Position numbers and translations under genes: made by a program | In this document: positions 1-9,460 of the stretch, piece by piece | Numbering within the stretch: position 1 is the stretch's first letter | Layout: each line of letters starts with the position of its first letter | Assembly: GCF_036850765.1 (NCBI RefSeq) | Contig: NC_089491.1 | Coordinates: 188,335,520 to 188,399,519, forward strand | Direction: 5' to 3' | DNA from: Saccopteryx bilineata | Lineage: Eukaryota; Chordata; Mammalia; Chiroptera; Emballonuridae | Length of the DNA stretch: 64,000 bases | The notes under the pieces: generated by a model | Database searches by the model: none | Seen by the model: the letters and a program-made list of their open reading frames with translations, nothing else | What the model was told of the DNA's origin: nothing

Positions 1-761
1 TCTAATATGCAGCTAGGGTCGAGAAGCATGGAATCGCCACTCTAAAACCTTCAACATTTTTTCTTTCCTGGATTCCTGCCTCACACTTATAAATATCCTC
101 CAGCCTGTGATATTGAACAACAACACAAAATCCATTCTCTGATACTCTGAGTCTTCAAGGTTTGAGTTCTTGAAACTCTTGAAAAAGCAGCTCCCACTTG
201 TGACCCCTACAGATCACGGTCCATCCTTTTCTAAAGCCACTACAAACTGGCTTCTGAACTCTCCAATGCTCAGAGAGCAGATGGCATCAATAGTCTCCAT
301 CTTTCCATACTTGGGAGACATTTTGGTCACACCTTCCTGGGTCCAGATGCTGCATTGGCTGCCTTGACAGTCTGCCTATGGGTTTGTGTGGCCCCACTGG
401 TCCTGCTCCAAACTCTGTCAACATTTCTTCTTGGGGTGGAGTGATGCCTCCTGCTCTCCCACACACAGAGCTGCTCAGCTTCAGTCTCTCTCACTCTTCA
501 CACTCTCCCAGGGTGGCCTCGTCCCCTCTCATGACTTCCCCTCCTCTCACATGCTCCTCTCACTAGCCTTGACTTCATACCCTAGCATTACATGAGTACA
601 TACAAATACTTGCCCAATATCTTCCCTTGAGTCTCCTATGGCATCTCAAAGCTAAACTGTTTCAAGCTCTCTTTGTATCGTTTCCATTCTTGGCCCCTTG
701 GAATTATTCTTTCTGCATTTCCTATCTCAGTTATGGGCACTTACAGCACAATCTCCTAAGT
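1..761. other. Unrecognised sequence, no gene seen
   Basis: Moderately pyrimidine-rich sequence with only short, overlapping open frames that lack ATG context or coding character. I recognise no repeat family with confidence. It may contain decayed ancient repeat material. Confidence 0.4.
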
Positions 762-1411
762 TATAGTGTCGGTCAAATAAGTTTGTAAATATGATACATA
801 TGTTTGCTCGCTTATAGTTTGCATTGGGTGTGGGGGACAGGTTGTAAGCCTGCAAAGTCATTATAGCCAAAGGTTTAGTCTTAAAACTTCTCAACACTTA
901 ATACTAAGATCTCCTCAACACTAAGCTGAAAGCTGATATTTTCAGTTTCTCTTCAGAGGATGAGGAGAATCGGGCTGGAGTTGCGATTTGCAGTCTCTAG
1001 AAGGTGAGAGCCCAGCTGGAAGGAGTTCCTACTACATTCCTGGTAGGTCTGCGATTTTGGGACATAGGGGTGAATGCCATCATGCTCTCCAGAGCAGAGA
1101 TGGGAATACTGACTGCCATTGCCACGTGCTCCTCTTTGGGACAGTGGGGATGGGGGGCCTGAGGTCCCATGTGCGTGGACTGATTCCTGGACTATGACAA
1201 GAGTGGACACTGGCTCCTTTGTTGGATGGACTTACGGATTTTGGACAATGTGGAATACCCTGATGGGGGCAAGGGGCGGTTTAGCTGGAAGCTTTTCCCA
1301 TAGCTAGAAAGAAGTCTGAGGACATTTTGTGCTTTTAGCAAAGTGCTTAGAGACTGGTGAAGTGTATCTTTGTCATTGTTGAAATTGTATGGTTTGTCAT
1401 GTTTGGTTTTT

Positions 1412-1807
1412 GGGGGTTTTTTTGTATTTTTCTGAAGCTGGAAATGGGGAGAGACAGTCAGACAGACTCCCACATGTGCCCGACCGGGATCTACCTGGCA
1501 TGCCCACCAGGGGGCGACGCTCTGCCCACCAGGGGGCGATGCTCTGCCCCTCTGGGGCATCGCTCTGTCATGACCAGAGCCACTCTAGCACCTGGGGCAG
1601 AGGCCAAGGAGCCATCCCCAGTGCCCGGGCCATCCTTGCTCCAATGGAGCCTTGGCTGCGGGAGGGGAAGAGAGAGACAGAGAGGAAGGAGAGGGGGAGG
1701 GGTGGAGAAGCAGATGGGCGCTTCTCCTGTGTGCCCTGGCTGGGAATCGAACCCAGGACCTCTGCACGCCAGGCCGACGCTCTACCACTGAGCCAACTGG
1801 CCAGGGC
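1412..1807 (-). mobile_element. Bat tRNA-derived SINE, antisense
   Basis: Read on the minus strand, a tRNA-like head starts near 1807 with the A-box-like TGGCTCAGTGGTAGAG and a B box, then a long GC-rich body, then an A-rich tail at the left end. Flanks show a short, imperfect duplication (TCATGTTT against TCATGTTG). The body carries two copies of a unit of about 26 bp around CCCACCAGGGGGCGA; some other copies in the window have one. The head and body match the copies at 15290, 16822, 50263 and 62957. Confidence 0.85.
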
Positions 1808-1898
1808 CTCATGTTGTTGTAATTTGTATAATGTGCCTAATTTCCTTGTGCAGAAAAATACCTGTGCTTTAGATTGTAAGTGAGCAAAAGGGGTGAAA

Positions 1899-2558
1899 TG
1901 TTGGTCAAATAAGTTTGTAAATATATATATGTTTGCTCACTTATAGTTTGCATTGGGTGTGGGGGACAGGCTGTAAACCTACAAAGTCATTATAGTTTTA
2001 AGACTAAGCCTTTACCGTCCTTCTCAACACTAAGCTTTTCCCCACACCCTTGACTGTTGCATGATGTGGGGTGGTGCACTCTTATGAGGAGTCCTATTTA
2101 TGCCTCAGATGAGTGGCTTTCTATCAAAGACTTCCTTATTTGTATATTGGTTTAAAGGTTTTTATTTCTACACTATAAAATGGGGCAGACTGGGGGCTTG
2201 CTCTTGCTCTGTTCCTGAAATTAGCATTGCATAGGAGAGGCAATCAAGATGGTGGAGTGCTGAAGGAGAAGCCAGTTGTGCAGAGCTTGTGCAGAGAGAA
2301 GGAGACGGGGAACAGAGGTGAATAAGGCTGGTGAGGTAGAAACCTTCTATTCTAGGAATACTTAGATGAGTCAGTGGCTTTGGAAGCCCTGAATGGAAAG
2401 GGAAGTATTTCCCACTGTGTGTATTTCTTGCCCGCTGGGTACGAAGGTAATGGCCCACCAGTTCTTGGCTCTGTTGTTTCATTACCGTCTGTCCGAATCA
2501 AATGTGAACCTGCATGAGCAAGGCGGCTGTGATGGTGGCCTTGGCTACTGGCTTTACA
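1899..2558 (+). repeat. 3' LTR of copy A
   Basis: 660-bp LTR starting TGTTGGTCAAATAAG and ending in TTTACA, preceded by a purine-rich stretch at 1884-1898 that fits a polypurine tract. It has a TATA-like motif (CTATAAAATGG) near 2173 and downstream a YY1-like AAGATGG. It belongs to the same subfamily as the solo LTR at 7175-7864, with a U3 different from that of the LTRs at 4256 and 6006. Confidence 0.8.
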
Positions 2559-2572
2559 TATAGCAAGTTTCT

Positions 2573-2731
2573 AGAACAGGTTACTTAACCCCTCTGGGCC
2601 AGTCTCATCTATAATGATACTATCCTCCTCACAGGTGATGACAAGGTTTAATGAGACAATGCATGCCATTACTTAGAACCATCCCCAGCAGTAGTAGGTA
2701 CTCAATCAATGGTAGCTGTTATTGTTAGACT
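2573..2731 (+). repeat. MIR SINE remnant
   Basis: Contains the recognisable MIR order: a TTACTTAACCCCTCTGGGCC core, a decayed copy of the segment normally reading as ATCTGTAAAATGGGGATAAT, TTTAATGAGACAATGCATG, and the end GTAGGTACTCAATCAATGGT. Diverged, as expected of an ancient mammalian repeat. Confidence 0.75.
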
Positions 2732-2822
2732 ATAAGTTCTTCAAAGGCAGGAATGATGTCTTATTCATTTTTTCTTCTTCAAGGCCTAGCACAAAGGAGT
2801 GCTCCACAAATGTTGATATGAA
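2732..2822 (+). repeat. L2-like 3' tail
   Basis: The pattern CTATAAGTTCTTCAAAGGCAG, then a block resembling CCTAGCACA, then CTCCACAAATGTTGA follows the familiar L2 3' end. Short and diverged, so the family call is tentative. Confidence 0.5.
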
Positions 2823-3816
2823 CCGAAGTTGAACCAGTGTGCCTTCTTAAGGCACACCCAAGACAAGTAAACCACCCAAGACAAGTCTATCTATAGCCAG
2901 AGTGAGGGAAGAGAAACCAGAAGAATGCAGAGAAGGGGGGAGCCGGCAATGTCTGGGGTCTTACACTCCAGCCTGTGACCTCAGTGTTTTTTGACTGAAG
3001 GAACAAGGGCAGACAAGAAAGTTTGGAAAATAACAAACCACAAGTGTGGACCTTGCTTGTTATTAGTTTCTTGAAATGAACTTGCAGCTCCAGTAAGAAG
3101 AATGAGTGATAGAATTATCAAGGACAGACCCTCTGACTACCTCTTCCCTTCCCCTCCCTAAGTCACAAAAGTCACATAGGCCTGCAAACAAAGAAGTCAT
3201 AGGAATCAGGCATTTGTCACATGAAAGCTAAAGCTGTATGTGGCAAGGTGCCAGAGAACTGTAAAAGTTAGTATTGGCAATGCCATTTTGGAAGAAAAAG
3301 TTAGGCTTTATGTCCTGTCCTTTCTTTGGAAAATGGAGGGAAAAAAATATAGAAGTCTCCTGACTTACAAGGAGGACTAGGGTCATTTGATTTTAAGTTC
3401 TCTGAAAGTATTAAGGTTATCTGAGGAACTCCCTTTCCCTTTCAATAAGAGAGAAAATTTACATACCACCCTACACTGATCATAGCTCTCTCTCCCTTCC
3501 TGGAATCTGAGATTAACATGTACCTCTAGGCAAAGGAGGAGAGATAGATACTGAAAGAATTTGTGAATATCTTCGATTATATTACCTTGAAAGTTTTAAC
3601 TTTTTCTGTAAATCCCCTAAACAAATGTTAATCTTGTAAATCTTGTTAAATGTTAATCTTTTTAATGATTGTGTCATGCCCCCCCCCCCCACACACACAC
3701 CTGTATGTAGTCAAAGGGTAAATCAGCCTCTGAAATATACTGGGGGCTGCATGATTTGGGTCTGAGGAATCCCCGTGTGTGCTGCTGGCTTAATCAATAA
3801 AACTCTTCAAAATTCA

Positions 3817-4147
3817 CCTGACCAGGCAGTGGTGCAGCAGATAGAGCATCGACTGGGATGCAGGCAACCCAGCTTCGAGACCCTGAGGTCACCAGCTAGA
3901 GCGCGGGCTCATCTGGTTTGAGCAAAAAGCTCACCAGCTTGGACCTAAGGTTGCTGGCTCAAGCAAGGGGTTACTCAGTCTGCTGAAGGCCCGCGGTCAA
4001 AGCACATATGAGAAAGCAATCAATGAACAACTAAGGTGTTGCAGCAAAAAACTAATGATTGATGCTTCTCATCTCCACTCCTGCCTGTCTGTCCCTATCT
4101 GTCCCTCTCTCTGACTCTCTCTCTCTGTCTCTGAAAAAAGAAACAAC
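3817..4147 (+). mobile_element. Bat tRNA-derived SINE, CCTGACCAGG type
   Basis: Head CCTGACCAGGCAGTGGTGC, then body with GAGCGCGGGCTCATCTGG and AGCAATCAATGAACAACTAA, then a CT-rich stretch and a short A tail. A perfect 10-bp target duplication TCAAAATTCA lies at 3807-3816 and 4148-4157. Confidence 0.88.
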
Positions 4148-4250
4148 TCAAAATTCATTTTTGGACTTGGTGTCTCTACGAAAATCCACTGAAGTGAGGT
4201 ACAGTACTTTTCAGAATCTGGGGTGTGGTACTCTATAACATTAAAGGTAT

Positions 4251-4255
4251 ATAAG
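4251..4255 (+). repeat. Target site duplication of copy B (left)
   Basis: ATAAG immediately before the 5' LTR, matched by ATAAG at 6682-6686. Five base pairs fits retroviral-type integration. Confidence 0.85.
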
Positions 4256-4934
4256 TGTTGGGCAGATAAAATGTATTATGCTCACTTTGTTAAAGAGGCC
4301 GTTGCCCAGGTGATACTAATGTGTGTTGAGAATCGTTGTAGCCTGAGGCTTGGTTTTGGGATTAAGCCTGTCCCACCCTTTTTGGTGTGAGGTGGTACAA
4401 TCCTACCATGCCTCAGAGAAGTGACTTTGTATTAGAGACTTCCCTATTATGTATATTGGATTAAGGGTTTGGATTTCTACACTATAAAATGGAGGCAGAA
4501 TGGGACTTGGCTCTTGGTTCCTGAGATCATCATTAGAAGAGAGAGCAGAGGAGAGCAGAGAAAGGCCACGTGGAGGAGGCCAGGAGAAGCAGCCAAGATG
4601 GTGGAGTGCTGGGTGAGATGCCAGTTTGTATAGAGTTTGTATTTGGGATAAGGAAGGAGATGGGGAACTGAGGAGAATAAGGCTGGTGAGCTAGAAACCT
4701 TTGATTCTAGGAAACTCGGATAAGTCAGTGGCTTTGTGAGCACTGAATGTGATTGGGTTTTGGAGCCCAGTGTGTATTTTTACTTGCCCGCTGGGTGCAA
4801 GCTAGGATTAAAGACTATGGCCCACCAGTTTGTGGCTCCGCTGTTTCTTTACCGACTGTCCGAATCCAATGCGAACCTGCATGGGCCAGAAGGCTGCTGT
4901 GATGGTGGCCCTGGCCGTGCCTTCTGGCTTTACA
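4256..4934 (+). repeat. 5' LTR of copy B
   Basis: 679 bp, TG...CA termini. TATA-like ACTATAAAATGG near 4480 predicts a start about 25-30 bp downstream. A YY1-like CCAAGATGG lies near 4594. The LTR contains the ATG (4817) that opens the internal frame. I see no AATAAA within it. Confidence 0.88.
4478..4492 (+). promoter_or_regulatory. TATA-like element in copy B 5' LTR
   Basis: ACACTATAAAATGG occurs at the same place in every LTR of this family here (near 2173, 4480, 6230 and 7421). It fits a core promoter in U3. This is a motif reading only. Confidence 0.55.
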
Positions 4935-5479
4935 TTTGGTGTAGTCTGTGGCAGGATTCGATACAGATCGGCAAGGAGCCTTTGAGCGGTGGAGTAGAGG
5001 ACTGGCTACTGTTAGGGTTCCCCATGGCTGTCCTTTTGGGGATTGTAGGCTGGCTGACTTTTACAGCCATGCGTGAGGAAACCGAGAGCTCTGTGGAAGA
5101 GACTGCCCAGGACCTGCAAACCGAGCAGTGGAAGGAGATGGAACAAACGCAGGAGAAACCAATGCTGACCCTGGAGCTGGAGGAAGCGCTGGAGGAGGAG
5201 GCCAACCAGGTGTTCGAGATTCGCCTGGAAATGGAGCAAACGCTGGAGGAGGATTCAGAGGTTCGTGAGTTGCAGCTTGCCCTGGATGTTGCAGAGAGCC
5301 AGCAGTGGCAGGAGGCCAGGGCTGAGGCTGAGGCTGAGGCTGAAGCTGCAAGGTCTGCGGAGCAGAAGGCTGCAGCAGCCCGGGGCTCGAGACCGGCAAT
5401 GGGAGCTGGTGTTTTCAGTTCATCTTTGGAGGATGAGGAGAATCGGACTGGAGTTGCAACCGCAGTCTCTATAAGATGA
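4817..5479 (+). CDS. Unknown 220-aa ORF: predicted membrane segment plus Glu/Ala coiled coil
   Basis: I do not recognise this protein. The frame opens at an ATG in strong context (A at -3, G at +4) inside the 5' LTR and crosses the LTR boundary at about residue 39. It runs without interruption to TGA at 5477-5479. Residues about 63-84 are hydrophobic (LLLGFPMAVLLGIVGWLTF) and look like a transmembrane helix. Residues about 86-190 are very rich in Glu, Gln, Ala and Leu with heptad-like spacing, including an AEAEAEAEA run from a GAGGCT repeat. No zinc knuckle, protease DTG, YXDD or integrase motif is present. The same frame is open further upstream to about 4736 without an ATG. Short upstream ATG frames in the LTR leader could reduce its translation. 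It may be a captured host fragment, a degenerate envelope-like piece, or a chance frame in purine-rich DNA. In copy A most of it is deleted. Confidence 0.5.
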   Translation: MAHQFVAPLFLYRLSESNANLHGPEGCCDGGPGRAFWLYIWCSLWQDSIQIGKEPLSGGVEDWLLLGFPMAVLLGIVGWLTFTAMREETESSVEETAQDLQTEQWKEMEQTQEKPMLTLELEEALEEEANQVFEIRLEMEQTLEEDSEVRELQLALDVAESQQWQEARAEAEAEAEAARSAEQKAAAARGSRPAMGAGVFSSSLEDEENRTGVATAVSIR

Positions 5480-6005
5480 GAGCCCAGCTGGAAGGATCAC
5501 CTACTACGGCCCTGGTAGGTCTGCGATTTTGGGACAGAGGGCTGGACAAGCTTGCCGGAGCAGAGATAGAAATGCTGACTGCCACTGCCACATGCTCCTC
5601 TTTGGGACAGTGTAAGACCTGCCAGGACGGCAGGGATGAGGGGGGTGGCTGAGGTCTCATGTGTGTGGACTGATTTTCTGGACTATGACCGGAGTGGGCA
5701 TTGGCTCCTTTGTTGGATGGATTTACGGATTATGGATTTTGGACAACATGAAATACCCTGATGGGGGTGGGGGTTGGCTTTGCTGGAAGCACTCCCCTGC
5801 CCTGGGAAGCTTTTCCCATGGCTAGGAAGAAGGCCAAGGACATTTTGCACTTTGGGCAAAGTGCTCAGAGACTGGTGAAGTGTACCTTTGTAATTGTTGA
5901 AACTGTATTATTTTTGCTGTTGTAATTTGTGTAATGTTCTAATTTCCTTGCACAGGGATGCCGGTGGTATAGATTGTGAGTAGTAAAGTGAGCATAGGGG
6001 TGGAT
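5480..6005 (+). other. Non-coding 3' internal region of copy B
   Basis: Conserved with copy A (about 1000-1400 and 1810-1898), including AGAGCCCAGCTGGAAGGA and CTCCTTTGTTGGATGGA. No sustained reading frame. Its conservation between a deleted and a complete copy suggests it was part of the ancestral element, possibly carrying packaging or other cis signals. Confidence 0.6.
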
Positions 6006-6681
6006 TGTTGGGCAGATAAAATGTATTATGCTCACTTTGTTAAAGAGGCCGTTGCCCAGGTGATATTAATGTGTGTTGAGAATCATTGTAGCCTGAGGCT
6101 TGGTTTTGGGATTAAGCCTGTCCCACCCTTTTTGGTGTGAGGTGGTACAATCCTACCATGCCTCAGAGAAGTGACTTTGTATTAGAGACTTCCCTATTAT
6201 GTATATTGGATTAAGGGTTTGGATTTCTACACTATAAAATGGAGGCAGAATGGGACTTGGCTCTTGGTTCCTGAGATCATCATTAGAAGAGAGAGCAGAG
6301 GAGAGCAGAGAAAGGCCACATGGAGGAGGCCAGGAGAAGCAGCTAAGATGGTGGAGTGCTGGGTGAGATGCCAGTTTGTATAGAGTTTGTATTTGGGATA
6401 AGGAAGGAGATGGGGAACTGAGGAGAATAAGGCTGGTGAGCTAGAAACCTTTGATTCTAGGAAACTCGGATAAGTCAGTGGCTTTGTGAGCACTGAATGT
6501 GATTGGGTTTTGGAGCCCAGTGTGTATTTTTACTTGCCCGCCGGGTGCAAGCTAGGATTAAAGACTATGGCCCACCAGTTTGTGGCTCCGCTGTTTCTTT
6601 ACCGACTGTCCGAATCCAATGCGAACCTGCATGGGCCGGGCTGCTCTGATGGTGGCCCTGGCCGTGCCTTCTGGCTTTACA
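6006..6681 (+). repeat. 3' LTR of copy B
   Basis: 676 bp, nearly identical to 4256-4934. Differences I can see: ACTAAT/ATTAAT near the start, ATCGTTG/ATCATTG, CCACGTGG/CCACATGG, GCCAAG/GCTAAG, CGCTGG/CGCCGG, and a small indel in GGGCCAGAAGGCTG. Followed by the duplicated ATAAG. Confidence 0.88.
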
Positions 6682-6686
6682 ATAAG

Positions 6687-7174
6687 ATATAAGAAATCTA
6701 ACTTTGGGGAGCACGTGTTTTGTTGCCTCTTTTGGGGTCACACAGCTCCGCTGGCTAAATAAATCCTACTTCCTTCATCAAGTTGTCTGGGCATTTCTGT
6801 CCTCCTTTGATTCCTGCAATACAAGTACAAATCTTTGTTCCAGGAACTGGATACATAAATGAGCCTAAGATTTCATGAGACTGCAGGCAGTCCACCTTTG
6901 TGCCCCAGGACCAGGAGAGCCACAAACAAGATGGAACCGAAGCCCTGATGCTCTTAGGACTGAACATCCACTGACAAGGATGCAGATATATAATTGTTGG
7001 TCAGCAGATGAAAATAAGCTAGAAGAATCTCTGGACTGAAACTTTTATCTAAATAACTTCTCTTTAAATTCCAAACCCCTTACCTACCCCTTTCTTTTCC
7101 TTATGAAAAAGGTTGGCTATGATGAGGTGTTAATCTGGATTTTGGGTATAATCCCATCTTCTCAGATCACCAGC
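6687..7174 (+). repeat. Older ERV LTR sequence (left part), host of the solo LTR
   Basis: Sequence such as GGCTAAATAAATCCTACTTC followed by TTCATCAAGTTGTCTGGGC reads like an R/U5 region of a class I LTR. The part next to 7174 continues after the inserted solo LTR at 7865 with a GAATAAAGTGCCC polyadenylation-type motif. Family and exact limits unknown. Confidence 0.4.
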
Positions 7175-7864
7175 TGTTGGTCAAATAAGTTTGTAAATAT
7201 GATATATATTGTATATGTTTGCTCACTTATAGTTAGCATTGGGTGTGGGGGACAGGCTGTAAGCAGGTCGGGTCACTATAGCCTAAGGCTTAGTTTTAAG
7301 ACTAAGCCTTTCCCACCCTGGGGTAGTGTACTCTTATGAGAAATCCCATTATGCCTCAGATAAGTGACCTTGTATCAGAGACTTCCTTGTTTGTATACTG
7401 GATTAAAGGTTTTGATTTATATACTATAAAATGGGGCAGACCGGGAGCTTGCTCTCTCTTGGTTCCTGAGATTAGCATTAGAGGAGAGAGCAGAGACAGG
7501 AGATCAAAGAAAGGCCATGTAGAGAAGAGGAGAAGCAGCCAAGATGGCGGAGTGCTGAAGGAGAAGCCAGTTTGTGCAGAGTTTGTGCAGAGAGAAGGAG
7601 ATGGGGAACAGAGGTGAATAAGGCTGATGAGGTAGAAATTTTTGATTCTAGGAATACTCAGATAATTCAGAGGCTTTGGGAGCCCTGAATGGAAAGGGAA
7701 GTGTTTTCCCACTGTGTATTTCTTGCCCATCGGGTGCAAGCTAGGATCAAAGCTAATGGCTCACCAGTTCTTGGCTCCATTGTTTCATTACTATCTGTCC
7801 GAATCAAATGCGAACCTGCACGGGCCAGTCGGCTGTGATGGTGGCCATGGCTACTGGCCTTATA
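7175..7864 (+). repeat. Solo LTR of the copy A subfamily
   Basis: Starts TGTTGGTCAAATAAG, contains the TATA-like ACTATAAAATGG (near 7421) and a strong YY1-like CCAAGATGGCGG (near 7538), and ends near CTTATA. Flanks are CCAGC on the left and CCGGC on the right, a probable 5-bp duplication with one change. No internal region follows, so the provirus was reduced to one LTR by recombination. It interrupts an older LTR just upstream of that LTR's AATAAA. Confidence 0.75.
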
Positions 7865-7960
7865 CCGGCCATCTGAATAAAGTGCCCATGAAGATTCAGT
7901 CCTTGTCTCTACTTATTTGGCTACATGGTAACAGGCAGCACGACTACAGATATTTTCTCC
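7865..7960 (+). repeat. Older ERV LTR sequence (right part)
   Basis: Continues the pre-insertion LTR with CATCTGAATAAAGTGCCCAT and a block resembling an R/U5 end. Boundaries uncertain. Confidence 0.4.
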
Positions 7961-9460
7961 GGTTTCATATCTGCCCTCATTTAAGAGAATTATACATTTT
8001 CTTTTCTGTAAGGTTGGATTTTATGTATAAAGTTTCCAGAAAACTGACAAACATATTGGCTCAATGAAAAAGAAAGCAAATTCAAAGTAAAGAATAGATC
8101 TCAGGTTAAAAAAACAATTCATGAAAAATATTCTTCATAAAGAAATCATAAACAAGGTAAAAATTGCATTTGTTTGCTGAGAATGCTCATCTCCCAGTCA
8201 GAAGCCCACCACTTGTCATTTTCATCATACTTGATTACTTAGAATCAAATCACCTACTGATGATAATGCAATAAAATTGTTACACTGCCATCAAGAATTC
8301 AAACAAAATTAATATTGTATTTATTTTTTTCTTATACTGGCAAAAACTTTTTTAATGAACAATACAGCTATGATTCATGCAGAACGAAGTCTACTGAAAA
8401 ATAGCAGAAGTAGGAGAAAATGTCCTTCACTTTGTAAACAAAGCTCAGGTCTTCCTTGTCATCTAAAAGTCTTTCCATCATCATTACAACAACATTAAAT
8501 TTGCAGAAGCTGCCCGCAGGGTCACATCAGGCAGCTGAGACTTCCTATGCTGACATTCTAACAGTTGAAGAAGATGGCTAATTAGACCAGCGGTGTTGGC
8601 AGCCTCTACATGAGGGTACTGACTTCACAAATGCCTTTGTGATCTGTCCGCAATACTGCTGGTGACCATATTTACATACTACTAGGAATAATAACATGTA
8701 TCCTGATGAAACACTGGCCATGTTTAACTGCAATTCTCAAGGCATCCATGGTATCTCTTTACTGATTGTGTGGTTGCAACAAAATTACTCTTCTTTCCAG
8801 AAAGATTTGCAGTTAAAACCTGAACAGGATAAGCTTCCATTGACTTCAATAGTTTTAAACCCTGAGAAGTCTGAAAAGGGCTTCAGGAATTTAGAAACCT
8901 TGTGCAAACAGTGTTTCTGAGGCCAAGGTTCATAAGTATTTCAGATTTTCAAAGGAGTCTAAGAGCTCCCTGAGATTTGAAAACCCACATCTATCTATTC
9001 TAGTTCATTCTGCTCTCAGAATCCGACGAGTGGCCTGATTCCTGAGTTCCCCCAGGCACCACAGAGGAAATACATGACATCCATGTGTACTCTGGCTGGC
9101 TGTCCTTCCCACTAGATGATGGCCTCACACTGGCCATCAAGACCATTTCTCATAACTGCCCTGTATTAGATTCTCAGTACATATTTGCTGAATCTAATTG
9201 AAGTGGATTAACAGAAGACGAGATTTTTTATGTATAGGCTACATGACTATATACAAATTGAGGCCCTAAACTGAACCATTGACACGGAATGAGTGTAAGT
9301 AATCACCAGCCCAGAAAACCAGGCAAAAATGTGTGCAGACCTAGGGATCCTCTCCCACCTCTGCCCCTTGGTTTCTCACACATGAAAATTCTGGGTAAAA
9401 TACAGCAAAATAATTTTCAATTACATAGTTGAGAAAAAATGAAGAAAGGGAAATCTTCAG
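7961..9460. other. Apparently unique sequence; possible decayed retrocopy on minus strand
   Basis: AT-rich, no clear repeat. On the minus strand between about 9200 and 8320 there are stretches with coding-like phrases broken by many stops, ending in an AATAAA near 8320. That could be a very old processed pseudogene. I cannot name a parent gene and the frames do not connect, so no gene call is made. Confidence 0.3.

Larger units (their letters stand above)
767..2558 (+). mobile_element. Internally deleted non-autonomous LTR retrotransposon (copy A)
   Basis: The element starts TGTCGGTCAAATAAG and ends CTTTACA. It is flanked by the 5-bp direct repeat TATAG at 762-766 and 2559-2563, so the outer ends are those of one integration event. 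Only about the first 160 bp of the 5' LTR remain (767 to about 926). The sequence then jumps to internal sequence matching the 3' half of the complete copy at 4256-6681, from about 5409 onward. A complete 3' LTR follows at 1899-2558. The deletion removed most of the 5' LTR and nearly all of the coiled-coil open frame found in the complete copy. An antisense SINE sits in the internal region at 1412-1807. Confidence 0.8.
2823..4255 (+). repeat. Probable old ERV LTR region, interrupted by a SINE
   Basis: No open frame of note. The stretch around 3690-3816 and 4158-4225 reads like the R/U5 end of a class I LTR: an AATAAA at about 3797, then a block around TTGGACTTGGTGTCTCTACG after the SINE. A C-run followed by CA repeats lies at about 3679-3702. 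I cannot define its ends. The SINE at 3817 split it. Confidence 0.35.
4256..6681 (+). mobile_element. Complete, young, non-autonomous LTR retrotransposon (copy B)
   Basis: Two full LTRs (4256-4934 and 6006-6681) bracket only 1,071 bp of internal DNA, and ATAAG is duplicated at both flanks. By eye the LTRs differ at about half a dozen substitutions plus a small indel near the 3' end, so roughly 1 percent. Since LTRs are identical at insertion, this is recent. The internal region has no gag, protease, reverse transcriptase, integrase or envelope motif. It does carry a long open frame entering from the LTR. A purine-rich AGCATAGGGGTGGA just before the 3' LTR is a plausible polypurine tract. I could not match the start of the internal region to a particular tRNA primer site. 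Mobilisation presumably used proteins of an unrelated ERV. Confidence 0.88.

Noticed and set aside
1357..1883. Open frames of 144-164 codons around 1357-1883
   Set aside because: They lie in the antisense GC-rich SINE. Similar frames recur in every long SINE copy and reflect composition, not a gene.
4477..4743. 88-codon minus-strand frame, repeated identically at 6227-6493
   Set aside because: It is duplicated only because the two LTRs are copies of each other; it is antisense to the LTR and has no coding features.
4930..5399. Minus-strand frames rich in Ser or Pro/Gln opposite the coiled-coil ORF
   Set aside because: Complement of a GAG/GCT-rich coding stretch, an expected shadow.
8320..9230. 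Processed pseudogene on the minus strand
   Set aside because: Coding-like phrases are scattered over frames with many stops and no parent gene is recognised. Only noted as a possibility.
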